Origin: Candidatus Micropelagos thuwalensis | GTDB taxonomy: Bacteria > Pseudomonadota > Alphaproteobacteria > RS24 | Direction of reading: 5' to 3' | Assembly: GCF_000469155.1 (NCBI RefSeq) | Contig: NZ_AWXE01000004.1 | Location: 1 to 64,000, forward strand | DNA length: 64,000 nucleotides | Shown: one piece after another, positions 8,865-18,078 of the stretch | Layout: each line of letters starts with the position of its first letter | How positions within the stretch are numbered: position 1 is the first letter of the stretch | Notes under the pieces: generated by a model | Databases searched by the model: none | The model's input: only the letters and a program-made list of their open reading frames with translations | Told to the model about the DNA's origin: nothing | Program-made: the position numbers and the translations under genes

Positions 8865-10919
8865 CTAAAAGGCTTTTTTTAAACCAATGTTAAAATGCCT
8901 CGCTTCGCCGGGGAAGTAACGTGCATTCCCAAAAGCATAATCGGCGCGCTTCGCGTATTTTTCATCAAACAAATTAATCACGCTTAAACTGAGAAATGCG
9001 CCATCAGCAATCCCACGCACCAATGTCACATCAACCACTTCATGCCCGGAATAGGTATTGCTGTTCCGTTCATCGGTGAAATATTTCCCAATATGTTGCC
9101 AGCTCAATTTTAATGATGAGACATCATCCGGTGTCCAAATTGCTGTGACATGCCCCAAACGACGAGGCGCGGTATCAATATCACGCCCCTTTACGATGCC
9201 ATTAGGCGCGTGACTAAAATCATAGCTGTGAACCGCATAAGTCAGTTGTGAGCTTAGAATCAGATTTTGCGTAGGGCTGAATTGTAAATCAAGTTCGATA
9301 CCCTCATGGTCGGTTTTTCCATTACTCACATTTTCACTATTGGAGTCGCGAAAATGAAAATGCTTCTTCTGCATTTTATAGACCGCAATCTCATAACTAA
9401 GTGAAGCCGTCGATTTACCGATCAAGCCACGCATCCCGATTTCAAAGCTATCTATCTGTTCGGCTTTGAGTGTTTCGGGTGTTTGTCCATTTCTGAGGCG
9501 ATATAAATCTGTTGTTTGGGGTGCACGATGACCGCGCGTAAGATTAGCAAAAAATGTCTGCTGCTCAATTTTACTAACCCATCCAAGCTTTGGCGACCAA
9601 GTTAAAAAATCATCCTCCCTATCAGCCGGACGGAAAAAACGACCAAAAGATCCATCGCTCGTCTTATTATCATAGGTATAGGATGTATGCTCCCCGCGCA
9701 GACCAGCCGTCAATAAAGAAGCCTTTCCCATCGGCATTTCGCCCTGAATAAATCCGGCAAAAGTCTCAGCCTTAACGCTATAATCATAATGGATACCCGG
9801 CAGGAAGCCGAATTGCGCCGGGCGCGTTTGAATTTGCATTAGCTCCCCTTCAGTAGCTTCAACATCTAAACCATAAACCAATTCAGACAAAAATTCGGAG
9901 TCATCGAATTTTTGCGTAATCGCAGATTGAACACCAAAACTATAATGTCGATTGGACTCTTCCGGATCAGCACTTGCAAGGAAGTGCATTAAAAAACGCA
10001 TATCGTGATAACGCATATAAGGTGTGATGCGTAAAGTTTTATTGCCGGAAAGTGATGTTTCCGTATAGAGAGCCGCCCTTAAACTTTCCGCATTTCTGAA
10101 GGCATTATCATCCGTGTTCATTTTGGCAACTTGCCTGTCGCGATAACTTGACGCGTAACCAGCTGTTTCCTGTTCCAGATGATTGGCAGATATAATTAAT
10201 CTGTAATTTGTGTCTGCGCCGCCCTTCCAACCGGATTGAAATTTAATTTTTTGCTGGTCAAAACCCGAAGCAGCTCGATAGCCCTCTGTCTCTCCTGACA
10301 GTGTCACGCCAAGCCTATAGGCTTTTCCCGCGCCTTTATTTTGAGAGGTCATATTGGATGTAAGGCGATACCTGCCATAACTCCCAAACCGCGCCTGCAT
10401 ATCTGAGTCGGCATCATAAGGCGATGTGGTAATAAAGTTTACCAGACCATGAACTGCGTTTGATCCATACATGGCAGGGCCGGGGCCCCTAATCACCTCA
10501 ATGCGCTCACTATGTTCATTTTGCGCATCAAGCAGAGCGTTCACATTTGAAAAACCAGCCGCACGAAAAGCGATACCGTCTTCCATGAATAAAAACGACC
10601 CAGCGCCCGCACCGCCAACAAGCACCGGCGAGCGAATTGCGGTCAGATGCTCTACCCCACTGCCTCGATGCATCATCACCCCGGGGACACCGGCAAGTGC
10701 TTCAACAGGATGAATAAATGTTTCGTCTTCTGAAATAACTTTTATATTCCCGGGCATATTTTGCTTGAGAGACTCTGCGCGCTTGCCGGTTACAATTAAT
10801 GAATTGAGCATAAGGGCTTTCTGTGAGTCATCAGCCAAAGCCCAGCTTGGTATAAAGAAAAAACTTGCACCCGCAAAACAAGCCGCAAGAAAACATCTTA
10901 TGAAAAAGACACGTTGCAT
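8865..10919 (-). CDS. TonB-dependent outer-membrane receptor
   Basis: Gated beta-barrel that imports a scarce ligand using TonB/ExbBD energy. A signal peptide ends around SWALA at about residue 28. A plug domain follows, with IRSPVLVGGAG and IEVIRGPGPAMYGSNAVHG, both typical plug signatures. The remaining roughly 500 residues alternate aromatic strands and end in a C-terminal Phe (LKKAF), as outer-membrane barrels do. 684 aa is normal. The ligand is unknown; vitamin B12, siderophore or another hydrophobic substrate is possible. It converges on the P450 with an 18-bp gap. Confidence 0.93.
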   Translation of the reverse strand: MQRVFFIRCFLAACFAGASFFFIPSWALADDSQKALMLNSLIVTGKRAESLKQNMPGNIKVISEDETFIHPVEALAGVPGVMMHRGSGVEHLTAIRSPVLVGGAGAGSFLFMEDGIAFRAAGFSNVNALLDAQNEHSERIEVIRGPGPAMYGSNAVHGLVNFITTSPYDADSDMQARFGSYGRYRLTSNMTSQNKGAGKAYRLGVTLSGETEGYRAASGFDQQKIKFQSGWKGGADTNYRLIISANHLEQETAGYASSYRDRQVAKMNTDDNAFRNAESLRAALYTETSLSGNKTLRITPYMRYHDMRFLMHFLASADPEESNRHYSFGVQSAITQKFDDSEFLSELVYGLDVEATEGELMQIQTRPAQFGFLPGIHYDYSVKAETFAGFIQGEMPMGKASLLTAGLRGEHTSYTYDNKTSDGSFGRFFRPADREDDFLTWSPKLGWVSKIEQQTFFANLTRGHRAPQTTDLYRLRNGQTPETLKAEQIDSFEIGMRGLIGKSTASLSYEIAVYKMQKKHFHFRDSNSENVSNGKTDHEGIELDLQFSPTQNLILSSQLTYAVHSYDFSHAPNGIVKGRDIDTAPRRLGHVTAIWTPDDVSSLKLSWQHIGKYFTDERNSNTYSGHEVVDVTLVRGIADGAFLSLSVINLFDEKYAKRADYAFGNARYFPGEARHFNIGLKKAF

Positions 10920-10941
10920 CTAATTAAACAATCATGAATTG

Positions 10942-10951
10942 GATAATTATC
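10942..10951. promoter_or_regulatory. Palindrome upstream of the TonB receptor
   Basis: A perfect 10-bp palindrome, GATAATTATC, lies 23-32 bp before the receptor start, within a wider imperfect palindrome (ATTGG-ATAATTAT-CAAT). The core resembles half of a Fur-type box, which would fit an iron-linked receptor. This is a resemblance only. Confidence 0.25.
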
Positions 10952-11004
10952 AATCCGTAAAGTTGTCGCATATTAGCTATAATAGAGAGACGGACTTTAA
11001 AAGT

Positions 11005-12273
11005 TTAAGCTTCGGCTTTGACAGGGAAAGCATCAAAATAAAATTTGAATTTTTCTCGGAGTTCTGCAGGTTCAATTCCAAAATCACGTTTTAAATGATA
11101 TTCAATCTGCCCATATTTGCCACGGGGATGATTATCTATAAAATTTTGCAATTCGGAGCGCGCCTCATCCGTTAAATCCAATCCGGCCTTCTCATAAATA
11201 ACCTCAATCGTCTTAAAAGCATCAGCCATAAATTCGTGGAACAAAATATCAATGCTCTGCGCCGCAGGAATTTGCTCGCGATCACGCACACATGCCTCAA
11301 GTAATCTATAGATTCGGTCTGCCCAATAGGCGCCAATTTCGGGCACATCAATACTGTCACGAATTGCGCGGCGTCCATAAGCGACCATAGTTGCCGCAGA
11401 TTGGATAACCGAAACCGGGTCACGATGCGTAATTGGAATAATCGCATCGGGAAATACTTCTTTCAGCACCCGTAATTGCTCAAGATGTTGGGGGCATTTC
11501 AGCACCCAGCGCGTTTGTGCCCCACTTACATCACCATCCTGCCAGGTGAGAATTTTCAAAACAGTTTTCATATATTCATAATGCGGGGTTTGATCGGTTG
11601 AAAAATAATAATCACGCCAACGGGGTGAGGTGCTTAGCCACTCAAAATTATAGGAGGCAAAATCTGGCCCCATTAATTCAAGTTCTTCATGAATATGCTC
11701 AGGGTTCATCGGATGCATCGCTGCCATAAGCGGGCTAATTTGTTGCATAGCTTGCCACTGGGCATCACATCTTTCATATCGCGGGTCTTGACCAGTTTCG
11801 CCCGCCTCCTCTTCGGGTGTTGGGACTGGCTCATAAGACTCCCATAAAGGTAATGATCTCAGGCGGCTATCCGCCGCCAATAGATTCAGTAAATGCGTTG
11901 TACCGGAACGTGGCAACCCAGCCACAATGATTGGTGCTTCAATTTTAACGTCATGTATTTCAGGGTGACGGGTTAACAAGTCCTGTATCAGCAGACGGTT
12001 TTTGGCAAAGGTCACCAGCTTTCCTCGCAACCCTAGAAGCCCCAGATTATTAATCGTCTTATCCTGGCTCCATTCCTCACACAGCAAGGTGAGCCGCGAC
12101 ATAAACTCCATATCACCAAAATCATCAAGAGAAAGTGTGTCTTTGGCTTCGGTTATAATATCATCGGGGTTGAGCACTACAGACATTTCCGCCACCATCT
12201 CCATGGCGGCTTGTGCCGCTTCGGTCAGAACGGGTGCAGATAAATCGTCAATGGTTATGCTATTCTTGTCCAT
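11005..12273 (-). CDS. Sulfotransferase family protein (Sulfotransfer_3 type)
   Basis: Predicted PAPS-dependent sulfotransferase of 422 aa. The 5'-phosphosulfate-binding loop is clear at about residue 106 (GLPRSGTTHLLNLL), and a 3'-phosphate-binding region is seen in ITHRDPVSVIQS. The segment between them, including WESYEPVP and HPMNPEHIHEELELM, is typical of this group, which acts on small molecules. The ATG at 12273 is chosen because GGAGGGG lies just upstream of it; the ATG at 12285 contains that ribosome site. The acceptor is unknown. It follows the same direction as the TonB receptor. Confidence 0.85.
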   Translation of the reverse strand: MDKNSITIDDLSAPVLTEAAQAAMEMVAEMSVVLNPDDIITEAKDTLSLDDFGDMEFMSRLTLLCEEWSQDKTINNLGLLGLRGKLVTFAKNRLLIQDLLTRHPEIHDVKIEAPIIVAGLPRSGTTHLLNLLAADSRLRSLPLWESYEPVPTPEEEAGETGQDPRYERCDAQWQAMQQISPLMAAMHPMNPEHIHEELELMGPDFASYNFEWLSTSPRWRDYYFSTDQTPHYEYMKTVLKILTWQDGDVSGAQTRWVLKCPQHLEQLRVLKEVFPDAIIPITHRDPVSVIQSAATMVAYGRRAIRDSIDVPEIGAYWADRIYRLLEACVRDREQIPAAQSIDILFHEFMADAFKTIEVIYEKAGLDLTDEARSELQNFIDNHPRGKYGQIEYHLKRDFGIEPAELREKFKFYFDAFPVKAEA

Positions 12274-12392
12274 AAACCCCTCCATATTTAAAAAATTCTA
12301 CACCAAGACATAGTTGAAGGGAACGCCAACATTCAAACGCCCCAACACCTTAAAACCTTTACGCGTCAGTGAGAATATGAGTAAATTTTACT

Positions 12393-13187
12393 ATGTTGCT
12401 CGCAGATGTAATTTCCGACCTTGTTGACTTTCTGAATCACAAAATCTCAGACGCCCCCTATATACTTACCATCTCTGGCGGTCAGGGCGCCGGTAAATCC
12501 ACCATGTGCAAAGCCCTTGAGGACGCACTGACACCTAAAGATAAAAAAACTCTCACCCTATCGCTGGATGATTTTTATCACAGCGCCGCAACACGACTAA
12601 AGCTCGCAGACACTATCCATCCATTATGCGCCACACGCGGCGTGCCAGGTACGCATGACCTGCCCCTTATGCGTCACACACTGGCTCAGCTTCAAGCGGC
12701 AGACGAAACGTCTCGTACCCAAATACCAAGATTCAGCAAGAGCCATGACGACAGATTTCCTGAAAAGGATTGGCCCATTTTTGAAGGTCGCCCCGATGTG
12801 ATCATAATAGAAGGCTGGTGCGTTGGTGCCGAGGCAAGCTTTGTTGCCAATGCCCCCCCGACCGATTGGGAGCGTCAGCACGATCCCGACGGTATATGGA
12901 AGCGCTGGGCAATGGAACAGGCCGAGACTTATAAAGATATCTGGAATTCCAGAGATGCGCTCATATTATTGAGGCAAAAAGATTTTGAGCAGGTAATTGA
13001 TAGCCGCTGGACACAAGAACAACAAAATGCGCGTGACAGTGGTGTTTGGCAATTTGAAAACCGTGAGGCCGTCGCCGATTTTTGCGCCCATTATGAAAGC
13101 TGGACCAAAGGCATTTGGGAATATTTACCAAAATATGCCGATTTTCATATTTATCGGGACTCTAACTATGTTTTCAGCTATTTATAG
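12393..13187 (+). CDS. D-glycerate kinase (P-loop, plant GLYK-like)
   Basis: ATP-dependent kinase resembling the PRK/uridine-kinase-like glycerate 3-kinases. The Walker A motif SGGQGAGKSTMCKAL is near residue 30, a Walker B-like LTLSLDDFYHS follows, and RGVPGTHDLPLM is a hallmark of this glycerate kinase group. The length is 264 aa. It lies 24 bp upstream of a GH13 phosphorylase whose predicted product is glycerate, which supports a role in returning glycerate to 3-phosphoglycerate (or 2-phosphoglycerate). Identification is by motif and neighbourhood. Confidence 0.8.
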   Translation: MLLADVISDLVDFLNHKISDAPYILTISGGQGAGKSTMCKALEDALTPKDKKTLTLSLDDFYHSAATRLKLADTIHPLCATRGVPGTHDLPLMRHTLAQLQAADETSRTQIPRFSKSHDDRFPEKDWPIFEGRPDVIIIEGWCVGAEASFVANAPPTDWERQHDPDGIWKRWAMEQAETYKDIWNSRDALILLRQKDFEQVIDSRWTQEQQNARDSGVWQFENREAVADFCAHYESWTKGIWEYLPKYADFHIYRDSNYVFSYL

Positions 13188-13211
13188 AGTGTATTCCAAG
13201 GCTAAGTTACA

Positions 13212-14927
13212 GTGTTAAAAGATATACTCTCCCGGCATATTGAGTTCATTTATCCGCATTCAAATTCATCGACTCTGGTAGAGAAAATATGTGAAAGCTT
13301 TGACATATCCCCGACAACCGAAAATAAGGCCGAGCGAGACTACTGGGATGAAAATGATAGTTTTCTCATAACCTATGGGGACACAATTTTATCCGAAGAC
13401 AAACATCCCCTACAAAATATCCATAAATTTCTGGGCGATTATCTTGAGAAAGCCATTACAGGGGTTCACATTCTTCCCTATTTTCCTTTCACCTCAGATG
13501 ATGGTTTTGCTGTCAGTGATTACCGTGCCGTCCGCGCTGATTTGGGCGATTGGGAAGATATTAAAGACATTGGTGAGAATTATCGCCTGATGTCCGATGT
13601 TGTTATCAACCATGCCTCCACGAGCCATGAGTGGTTTAAGCAATTTTTATCGGATGAAAAACCGGGTCGTCACTATATCAAGACCTCTGACCCGTCTGAA
13701 GACCACGCGCTGGTCACGCGCCCACGCCCCTCTCCCCTGCTCATCCCGTTTCAAACGACTGCAGGCGAGAAACATGTCTGGTGTACTTTCGGCGCCGATC
13801 AGGCTGATTTAGATTTTTCAAATCCTGACCTGCTATGCGAATTCATTTCCCTCATGCGCTTTTATATTAACAAAGGTATTCGCGTATTCCGGCTCGATGC
13901 CGTCGGTTTTTTATGGAAAGAAAATGGTACGAATTGCCTGCACCTTCCTCAGACACATGAAATCATCAAACTCATACGGACACTTGTGGACCATCTGGAA
14001 GACACAATTTTACTGATTACCGAAACCAATGTACCAAATCATGAAAACCTTCAATATTTTGGTAATGGCAATGAAGCCCATGTGATTTATAATTTCAGCC
14101 TACCGCCTTTGCTCGTGCATGCACTCCTCACCGGACGGTCAACATATTTGCGGCGTTGGATGATGGCCATGCCACCAAGTCAGGATGGCTGCACGCTGTT
14201 TAATTTTTCTGCATCCCATGACGGCATAGGTCTACGCCCTGTCGAGGGCCTGCTTCCTGAAGATGAAATCGCCAAAATGATTGATACGATTATGGGTTTT
14301 GGTGGGCGTGTAACCATGCGCAGTTATGAAGGGCGCGAAGTACCTTATGAAATGAACACCACTCTTTTCAGCGCGCTTAAAGGTACGATTCATGGCGAAG
14401 ATAACTTTCATGTCGCGCGTTTCATTGCCTCACAAACCATAATGATGTCGCTTGAAGGCATACCTGCTTTTTATATCCAAAGTCTCCTGGCTTCAGAAAA
14501 TGATGAAGCCCGCGCCGGACAAGCAGGTCATAACCGTGCCTTAAACAGAACACAATGGTCTGGCGAAGATATTGACGCCGCTATGTCAGATGAGAACTCA
14601 CCATTATTCCAGATTTTTTATGAACTGAAAAACCGGTTAGAAATCAGGAAAAAACAAAAGGCGTTCCATCCCGACGCAACACAGTTTACCCTTCACCTCA
14701 AGCCTGGGATGTTTGGCTTCTGGCGGCAAAGTCTGGATCGCAAGCAATCACTTTTTGTCGTAACCAACATCACCCATGAAGAAAAATTACTCAGCCTGCG
14801 TGATATGAACCTCTATCAACAAGCACAATGGAAAGATTTACTGAGCAACACAATCGTTGATCCGTCCGACGAAGTACTTACTCTGTCACCTTATCAGAGC
14901 ATATGGATTACCAATGTTTCAGGATAA
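13212..14927 (+). CDS. GH13_18 phosphorylase, probable glucosylglycerate phosphorylase
   Basis: Retaining glycoside phosphorylase of the sucrose-phosphorylase family, 571 aa, starting at GTG. The (beta/alpha)8 catalytic residues are visible: nucleophile Asp in RVFRLDAVGF, acid/base Glu in LLITETNVP, and transition-state Asp in FSASHDGIGLRP. The family contains sucrose, glucosylglycerol and glucosylglycerate phosphorylases. Location between a glycerate kinase and a glucosylglycerate synthase/phosphatase pair favours glucosylglycerate plus phosphate giving glucose-1-phosphate plus glycerate. A sucrose phosphorylase role cannot be excluded from sequence alone. Confidence 0.8.
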   Translation: MLKDILSRHIEFIYPHSNSSTLVEKICESFDISPTTENKAERDYWDENDSFLITYGDTILSEDKHPLQNIHKFLGDYLEKAITGVHILPYFPFTSDDGFAVSDYRAVRADLGDWEDIKDIGENYRLMSDVVINHASTSHEWFKQFLSDEKPGRHYIKTSDPSEDHALVTRPRPSPLLIPFQTTAGEKHVWCTFGADQADLDFSNPDLLCEFISLMRFYINKGIRVFRLDAVGFLWKENGTNCLHLPQTHEIIKLIRTLVDHLEDTILLITETNVPNHENLQYFGNGNEAHVIYNFSLPPLLVHALLTGRSTYLRRWMMAMPPSQDGCTLFNFSASHDGIGLRPVEGLLPEDEIAKMIDTIMGFGGRVTMRSYEGREVPYEMNTTLFSALKGTIHGEDNFHVARFIASQTIMMSLEGIPAFYIQSLLASENDEARAGQAGHNRALNRTQWSGEDIDAAMSDENSPLFQIFYELKNRLEIRKKQKAFHPDATQFTLHLKPGMFGFWRQSLDRKQSLFVVTNITHEEKLLSLRDMNLYQQAQWKDLLSNTIVDPSDEVLTLSPYQSIWITNVSG

Positions 14928-14939
14928 CTCAGCAATATC

Positions 14940-16154
14940 TTACTCAGCATTATCAAGCTTCACGGCCTCCGCGTAGCGCGATAAAAAATCTGACTTGGCC
15001 GCATTAACTCGGTTCCAGCTCGGTAAAAATGGTGTTTCCATTGGGTTTTGTAAATAGGTTTCACCGGCGACCATAATATTTCGGGCAAACAACTCAACAG
15101 CCGCTTCCTCCGTATGCCGGTCTAAGGTCAAATCATTCATCATGGCATCGTTATAATAGCAATCTATGCGATCTAAAGCCTCACGGTAATAGGTGGCTTT
15201 AATCGTTCTGAATTTCTCTGCCGAAAAAATTTCACCATCTGTTGCCAGCTTTCGAAACACAGCTTTACTGATATCAACGCTCATACGCGACAAGCCTTTG
15301 GTCACATCCCCGGCGGACATTTCTTGATGCTTGTGATCATATTGATCGGCAATATCCACCTGTGCAATGACGCGATTTGAATAATTTCGGCGCACCTCAG
15401 ACAGAACACCAATTTCAAGCCCCCAGTCAGACGGGATACGAATATCATTTACGACATGACTGCGCATGGCGAACTCACCAGCAAGCGGGTAACGGAAGCT
15501 ATCCAGAAACCGTAAATAGTCATTTTCACCGCAAACTTTGCGTAGCGCTTCTAAAAGAGGGGTGATGAGCAAACGTGTCACCCGCCCGCCCAACTTTTGC
15601 TCGTTAATGCGTGGGTAGAAACCTTTGGCAAAAACATAAGGGAAAACAGGGTGTACAACCGGATAAAGCAAGCGCGCCAACATTTCGCGATTATAGGTAA
15701 GAATATCGCAATCATGTAAGCCTATGACATCAACATTGCGTAAAGCCAGCATATAGCCGAAACAATACCAAACATTGCGCCCCTTGCCGGGCTCAGTCGG
15801 CGCCAGCCCAAGTTCCGACAACTCTTTATCCAGCGCTGTGAGGCGTGGGCCGTCATGCCATAAAACTGCATGTTCTTGTGGGAGACGAGAAAAATATTCT
15901 TTTGCATAAGCAAATTGTTTTTCATCAGCGCGATCAAGCCCAATAACAATTTGGTCGAGATAAGGAACTTTCGTTAGCTCCTGCACAATATTCTCCAGCG
16001 CAGGACCTTCAAGTTCGGAATAAAGACTCGGCAAGACGAGCCCGATAGAACGTTTCTGAGCAAAGGCAGAAAGCTCTCGCTCCAGATCTTCAACAGATCG
16101 TCGTGTTAGATTATGGAGGGTTGTAATACTACCGTTCTGAAAAAAATCTGCCAT
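14940..16154 (-). CDS. gpgS: Glucosyl-3-phosphoglycerate synthase (GT81)
   Basis: Transfers glucose from a nucleotide sugar to 3-phosphoglycerate, the first step to glucosylglycerate, a compatible solute. The N-terminal GT-A fold begins GLVLPSLYSELEGPALENIV, typical of GT81, with GKGRNVW and the metal-binding DXD as HDCDILTY near residue 150; SDWGLEIGVLSEV completes the donor site. Length 404 aa. The ATG at 16154 is used; a TTG at 16157 is the alternative. It reads just downstream of the matching phosphatase and converges on the phosphorylase gene. Confidence 0.87.
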   Translation of the reverse strand: MADFFQNGSITTLHNLTRRSVEDLERELSAFAQKRSIGLVLPSLYSELEGPALENIVQELTKVPYLDQIVIGLDRADEKQFAYAKEYFSRLPQEHAVLWHDGPRLTALDKELSELGLAPTEPGKGRNVWYCFGYMLALRNVDVIGLHDCDILTYNREMLARLLYPVVHPVFPYVFAKGFYPRINEQKLGGRVTRLLITPLLEALRKVCGENDYLRFLDSFRYPLAGEFAMRSHVVNDIRIPSDWGLEIGVLSEVRRNYSNRVIAQVDIADQYDHKHQEMSAGDVTKGLSRMSVDISKAVFRKLATDGEIFSAEKFRTIKATYYREALDRIDCYYNDAMMNDLTLDRHTEEAAVELFARNIMVAGETYLQNPMETPFLPSWNRVNAAKSDFLSRYAEAVKLDNAE

Positions 16155-16184
16155 CAATTGGGTCCACTAGCTTATTCAAATAAT

Positions 16185-16943
16185 TTAGGCCTTCTTCCCC
16201 GCAAGAAAAGTAAATATAGCCTCAGCCCATCCTGCTGGTCCGGAATGTTTAGTTAAATAAAGCGCATGTGTTTCTGGTAATTGAGCCCTGACCTGCAGAT
16301 TTGGATTATGAATAAGGGCACCCTTATTGGCGGCAAGCAACATGCTTAAATCATTCGGTCCATCGCCCAACGCCCATATCTCTGCATCCGGCTTGCCCAT
16401 CTCAGCCGTGACGCACTTTATGGCATCGGCTTTATCCCGGTGCGGAATGATATGATAAAACCGCCCACCACGGATGATTTGAAACCCTTTATTTACCAAT
16501 AAATTTTTATCAGGCGCATCCCTACCTGACCACATAAAAGGCTCACTGGCCTCACGCTGAGCAGCGCGAACTGATGCAGCTTCATCCAGCCCGGTCAATT
16601 GCGAAATTTCCGCAACACTCATATCTCCAAAACCTTTAATAGCATTGCGATGTTTTTCCGGCAGAGCATCCAACGCCTGCCTAATGTCGTTAATGTGACC
16701 CGCCATATTTAACGTTCCGTCTCGAAAAGCGATGACGGCCCCGTTCTCGGCAATGATTGGGCCTGTTAGTTTGAGCTTTGAAACGAGTGGGATGATTTCT
16801 GCCCGGGTTTTACTACTCACGACACTGACAGGAATATCAGCCTGTGCCAGCGCATCTAACGCAGGAAGTGCGGCGTCGAATGCGTAAGTTTCATGATCCA
16901 TTAGGGATCCATCCAAATCTGTAAAAACCAGTATGTCGGCCAT
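16185..16943 (-). CDS. gpgP: Glucosyl-3-phosphoglycerate phosphatase (HAD-IIB, MpgP-like)
   Basis: HAD phosphatase expected to remove the phosphate from glucosyl-3-phosphoglycerate. The catalytic DxD is in VFTDLDGSLMDHETY at residues 8-13, motif II is VVSSKTRAE, and the Mg-binding motif is GDGPNDLSML near residue 196. The TDLDGSLMDH block is characteristic of mannosyl/glucosyl-3-phosphoglycerate phosphatases. 252 aa. It lies 30 bp upstream of gpgS in the same direction. The synthase context decides glucosyl over mannosyl. Confidence 0.87.
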   Translation of the reverse strand: MADILVFTDLDGSLMDHETYAFDAALPALDALAQADIPVSVVSSKTRAEIIPLVSKLKLTGPIIAENGAVIAFRDGTLNMAGHINDIRQALDALPEKHRNAIKGFGDMSVAEISQLTGLDEAASVRAAQREASEPFMWSGRDAPDKNLLVNKGFQIIRGGRFYHIIPHRDKADAIKCVTAEMGKPDAEIWALGDGPNDLSMLLAANKGALIHNPNLQVRAQLPETHALYLTKHSGPAGWAEAIFTFLAGKKA

Positions 16944-17159
16944 TAAATAGTCCTAACATTTTTGACACATCATAGCTGAAGGTATTTAAAGTAAAAAGGT
17001 ACAGCTAAACTGACTTTTATCAGGAAGATTTAGCCATGGCTAACAAAGGCTTTAAGAGTTTATGAAGTTGTGAAATATGAGCCTGAGTTATAAAATTGAA
17101 ACGCTAAAACAGAGCCCTATCAAATGTCTCTTTTACGGTTTACTCAAAATTAAAATTTT

Positions 17160-17954
17160 ATGACTAAAATATGTTTTGACCATTGTGTAATTTTTGTTCC
17201 AGATCTTAATCTAGCCATTCAACAATTCTCAGAGCTAGGCTTTATAGTAAGTAGGGGGGGTGAACATAAATATACATGCAACGCATTGATTATTTTTAGA
17301 GATCAAACATATATTGAAATTATTGCCCTGAAAAAATTTTGGTTTCGACCAATAATCAGGTTTGCGGCTAAGATTGGATTGTTAAATTACTATGCAAACA
17401 AAAAAACAGACACCTCATGGAGATTAATTCGCTGGATTACAAAAAGCTATGGCGCATTGGATTGGTGTCTTCGCACAAAAAATATTCAGTATGCTCTCAA
17501 TAGCTTAGCTAGAAACAAAATTCCTACTTTAAAAAAATTAGCATACCAAAGAAAAAGACCCGACGGTCAAATTGTTCAATGGGAATTGGGATGCTCCAAA
17601 GATTATGATTTACCATTTTTGATAGAAGATAAGACCCCAATAAATTTAAGAATAGCTCAAGATAATAATACTAAACACACTAATGGTGCATTGGGTTTTA
17701 AAAAAATTATTCTATCGTCGAAAAATACCGAAAAAATAGCTTATGGCTTAAGCGCTCTATTAAATGAAAATCAAAATCATAGCAGAAAATTACCTAAAAC
17801 TTTTTCAATTGGAAACATAATGATTAGCTTAAAACAAGAGGCTAATCCAAAAAGTTGTTTTAGTTTAGAGTTGAGCTACTCTGGAAACAAACGTAAGTGC
17901 ATGAACACCAAAAAAACATTTGGAGCCGTAATTTGGTTAACTCCAAATATATAG
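17160..17954 (+). CDS. VOC/glyoxalase-like domain protein
   Basis: 264-aa protein whose N-terminus reads FDHCVIFVPDLNLAIQQFSE, then FIVSRGGEHKYTCNALIIF and TYIEIIAL, matching the first half of glyoxalase-like (VOC superfamily) domains. The function is unknown. Its codon use is strongly AT-rich, unlike the gpg genes to the left and like the island to the right, yet it lies just outside the tRNA-Thr repeat. It may be a horizontally acquired gene or the remains of an older insertion. The start is ATG 17160 with no strong ribosome site. Confidence 0.65.
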   Translation: MTKICFDHCVIFVPDLNLAIQQFSELGFIVSRGGEHKYTCNALIIFRDQTYIEIIALKKFWFRPIIRFAAKIGLLNYYANKKTDTSWRLIRWITKSYGALDWCLRTKNIQYALNSLARNKIPTLKKLAYQRKRPDGQIVQWELGCSKDYDLPFLIEDKTPINLRIAQDNNTKHTNGALGFKKIILSSKNTEKIAYGLSALLNENQNHSRKLPKTFSIGNIMISLKQEANPKSCFSLELSYSGNKRKCMNTKKTFGAVIWLTPNI

Positions 17955-17996
17955 AGAATTAACGCTTTCACAAGATTAATTATCGATAGGGTTATG

Positions 17997-18052
17997 GAAA
18001 AATGGTGCCGGCACACGGACTTGAACCGCGGACCCTCTGATTACAAATCAGA
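17997..18052. repeat. Left direct repeat (att-like), 56 bp
   Basis: Identical to 25922-25977. It spans the anticodon arm, T-arm, acceptor 3' strand, CCA and six bases downstream of the tRNA-Thr copy at 18003-18078. Identity stops in the variable position just before the D-arm, as expected for an attachment-site crossover within a tRNA 3' half. Confidence 0.8.
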
Positions 18053-18078
18053 CTCTCTACCAACTGTGTTATACCGGC
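18003..18078 (-). tRNA. tRNA-Thr(TGT), degenerate copy
   Basis: Same anticodon arm, T-arm and acceptor as the tRNA-Thr at 25928-26003, with encoded CCA. The D-stem reads ACAC/GAGA instead of GCTC/GAGC, so the 10-25 and 12-23 pairs are broken, and position 26 is G instead of A. The acceptor stem still pairs fully (GCCGGTA/TGCCGGC). It is probably a decaying duplicate and may not be functional; the sister copy looks fully intact. Confidence 0.7.
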
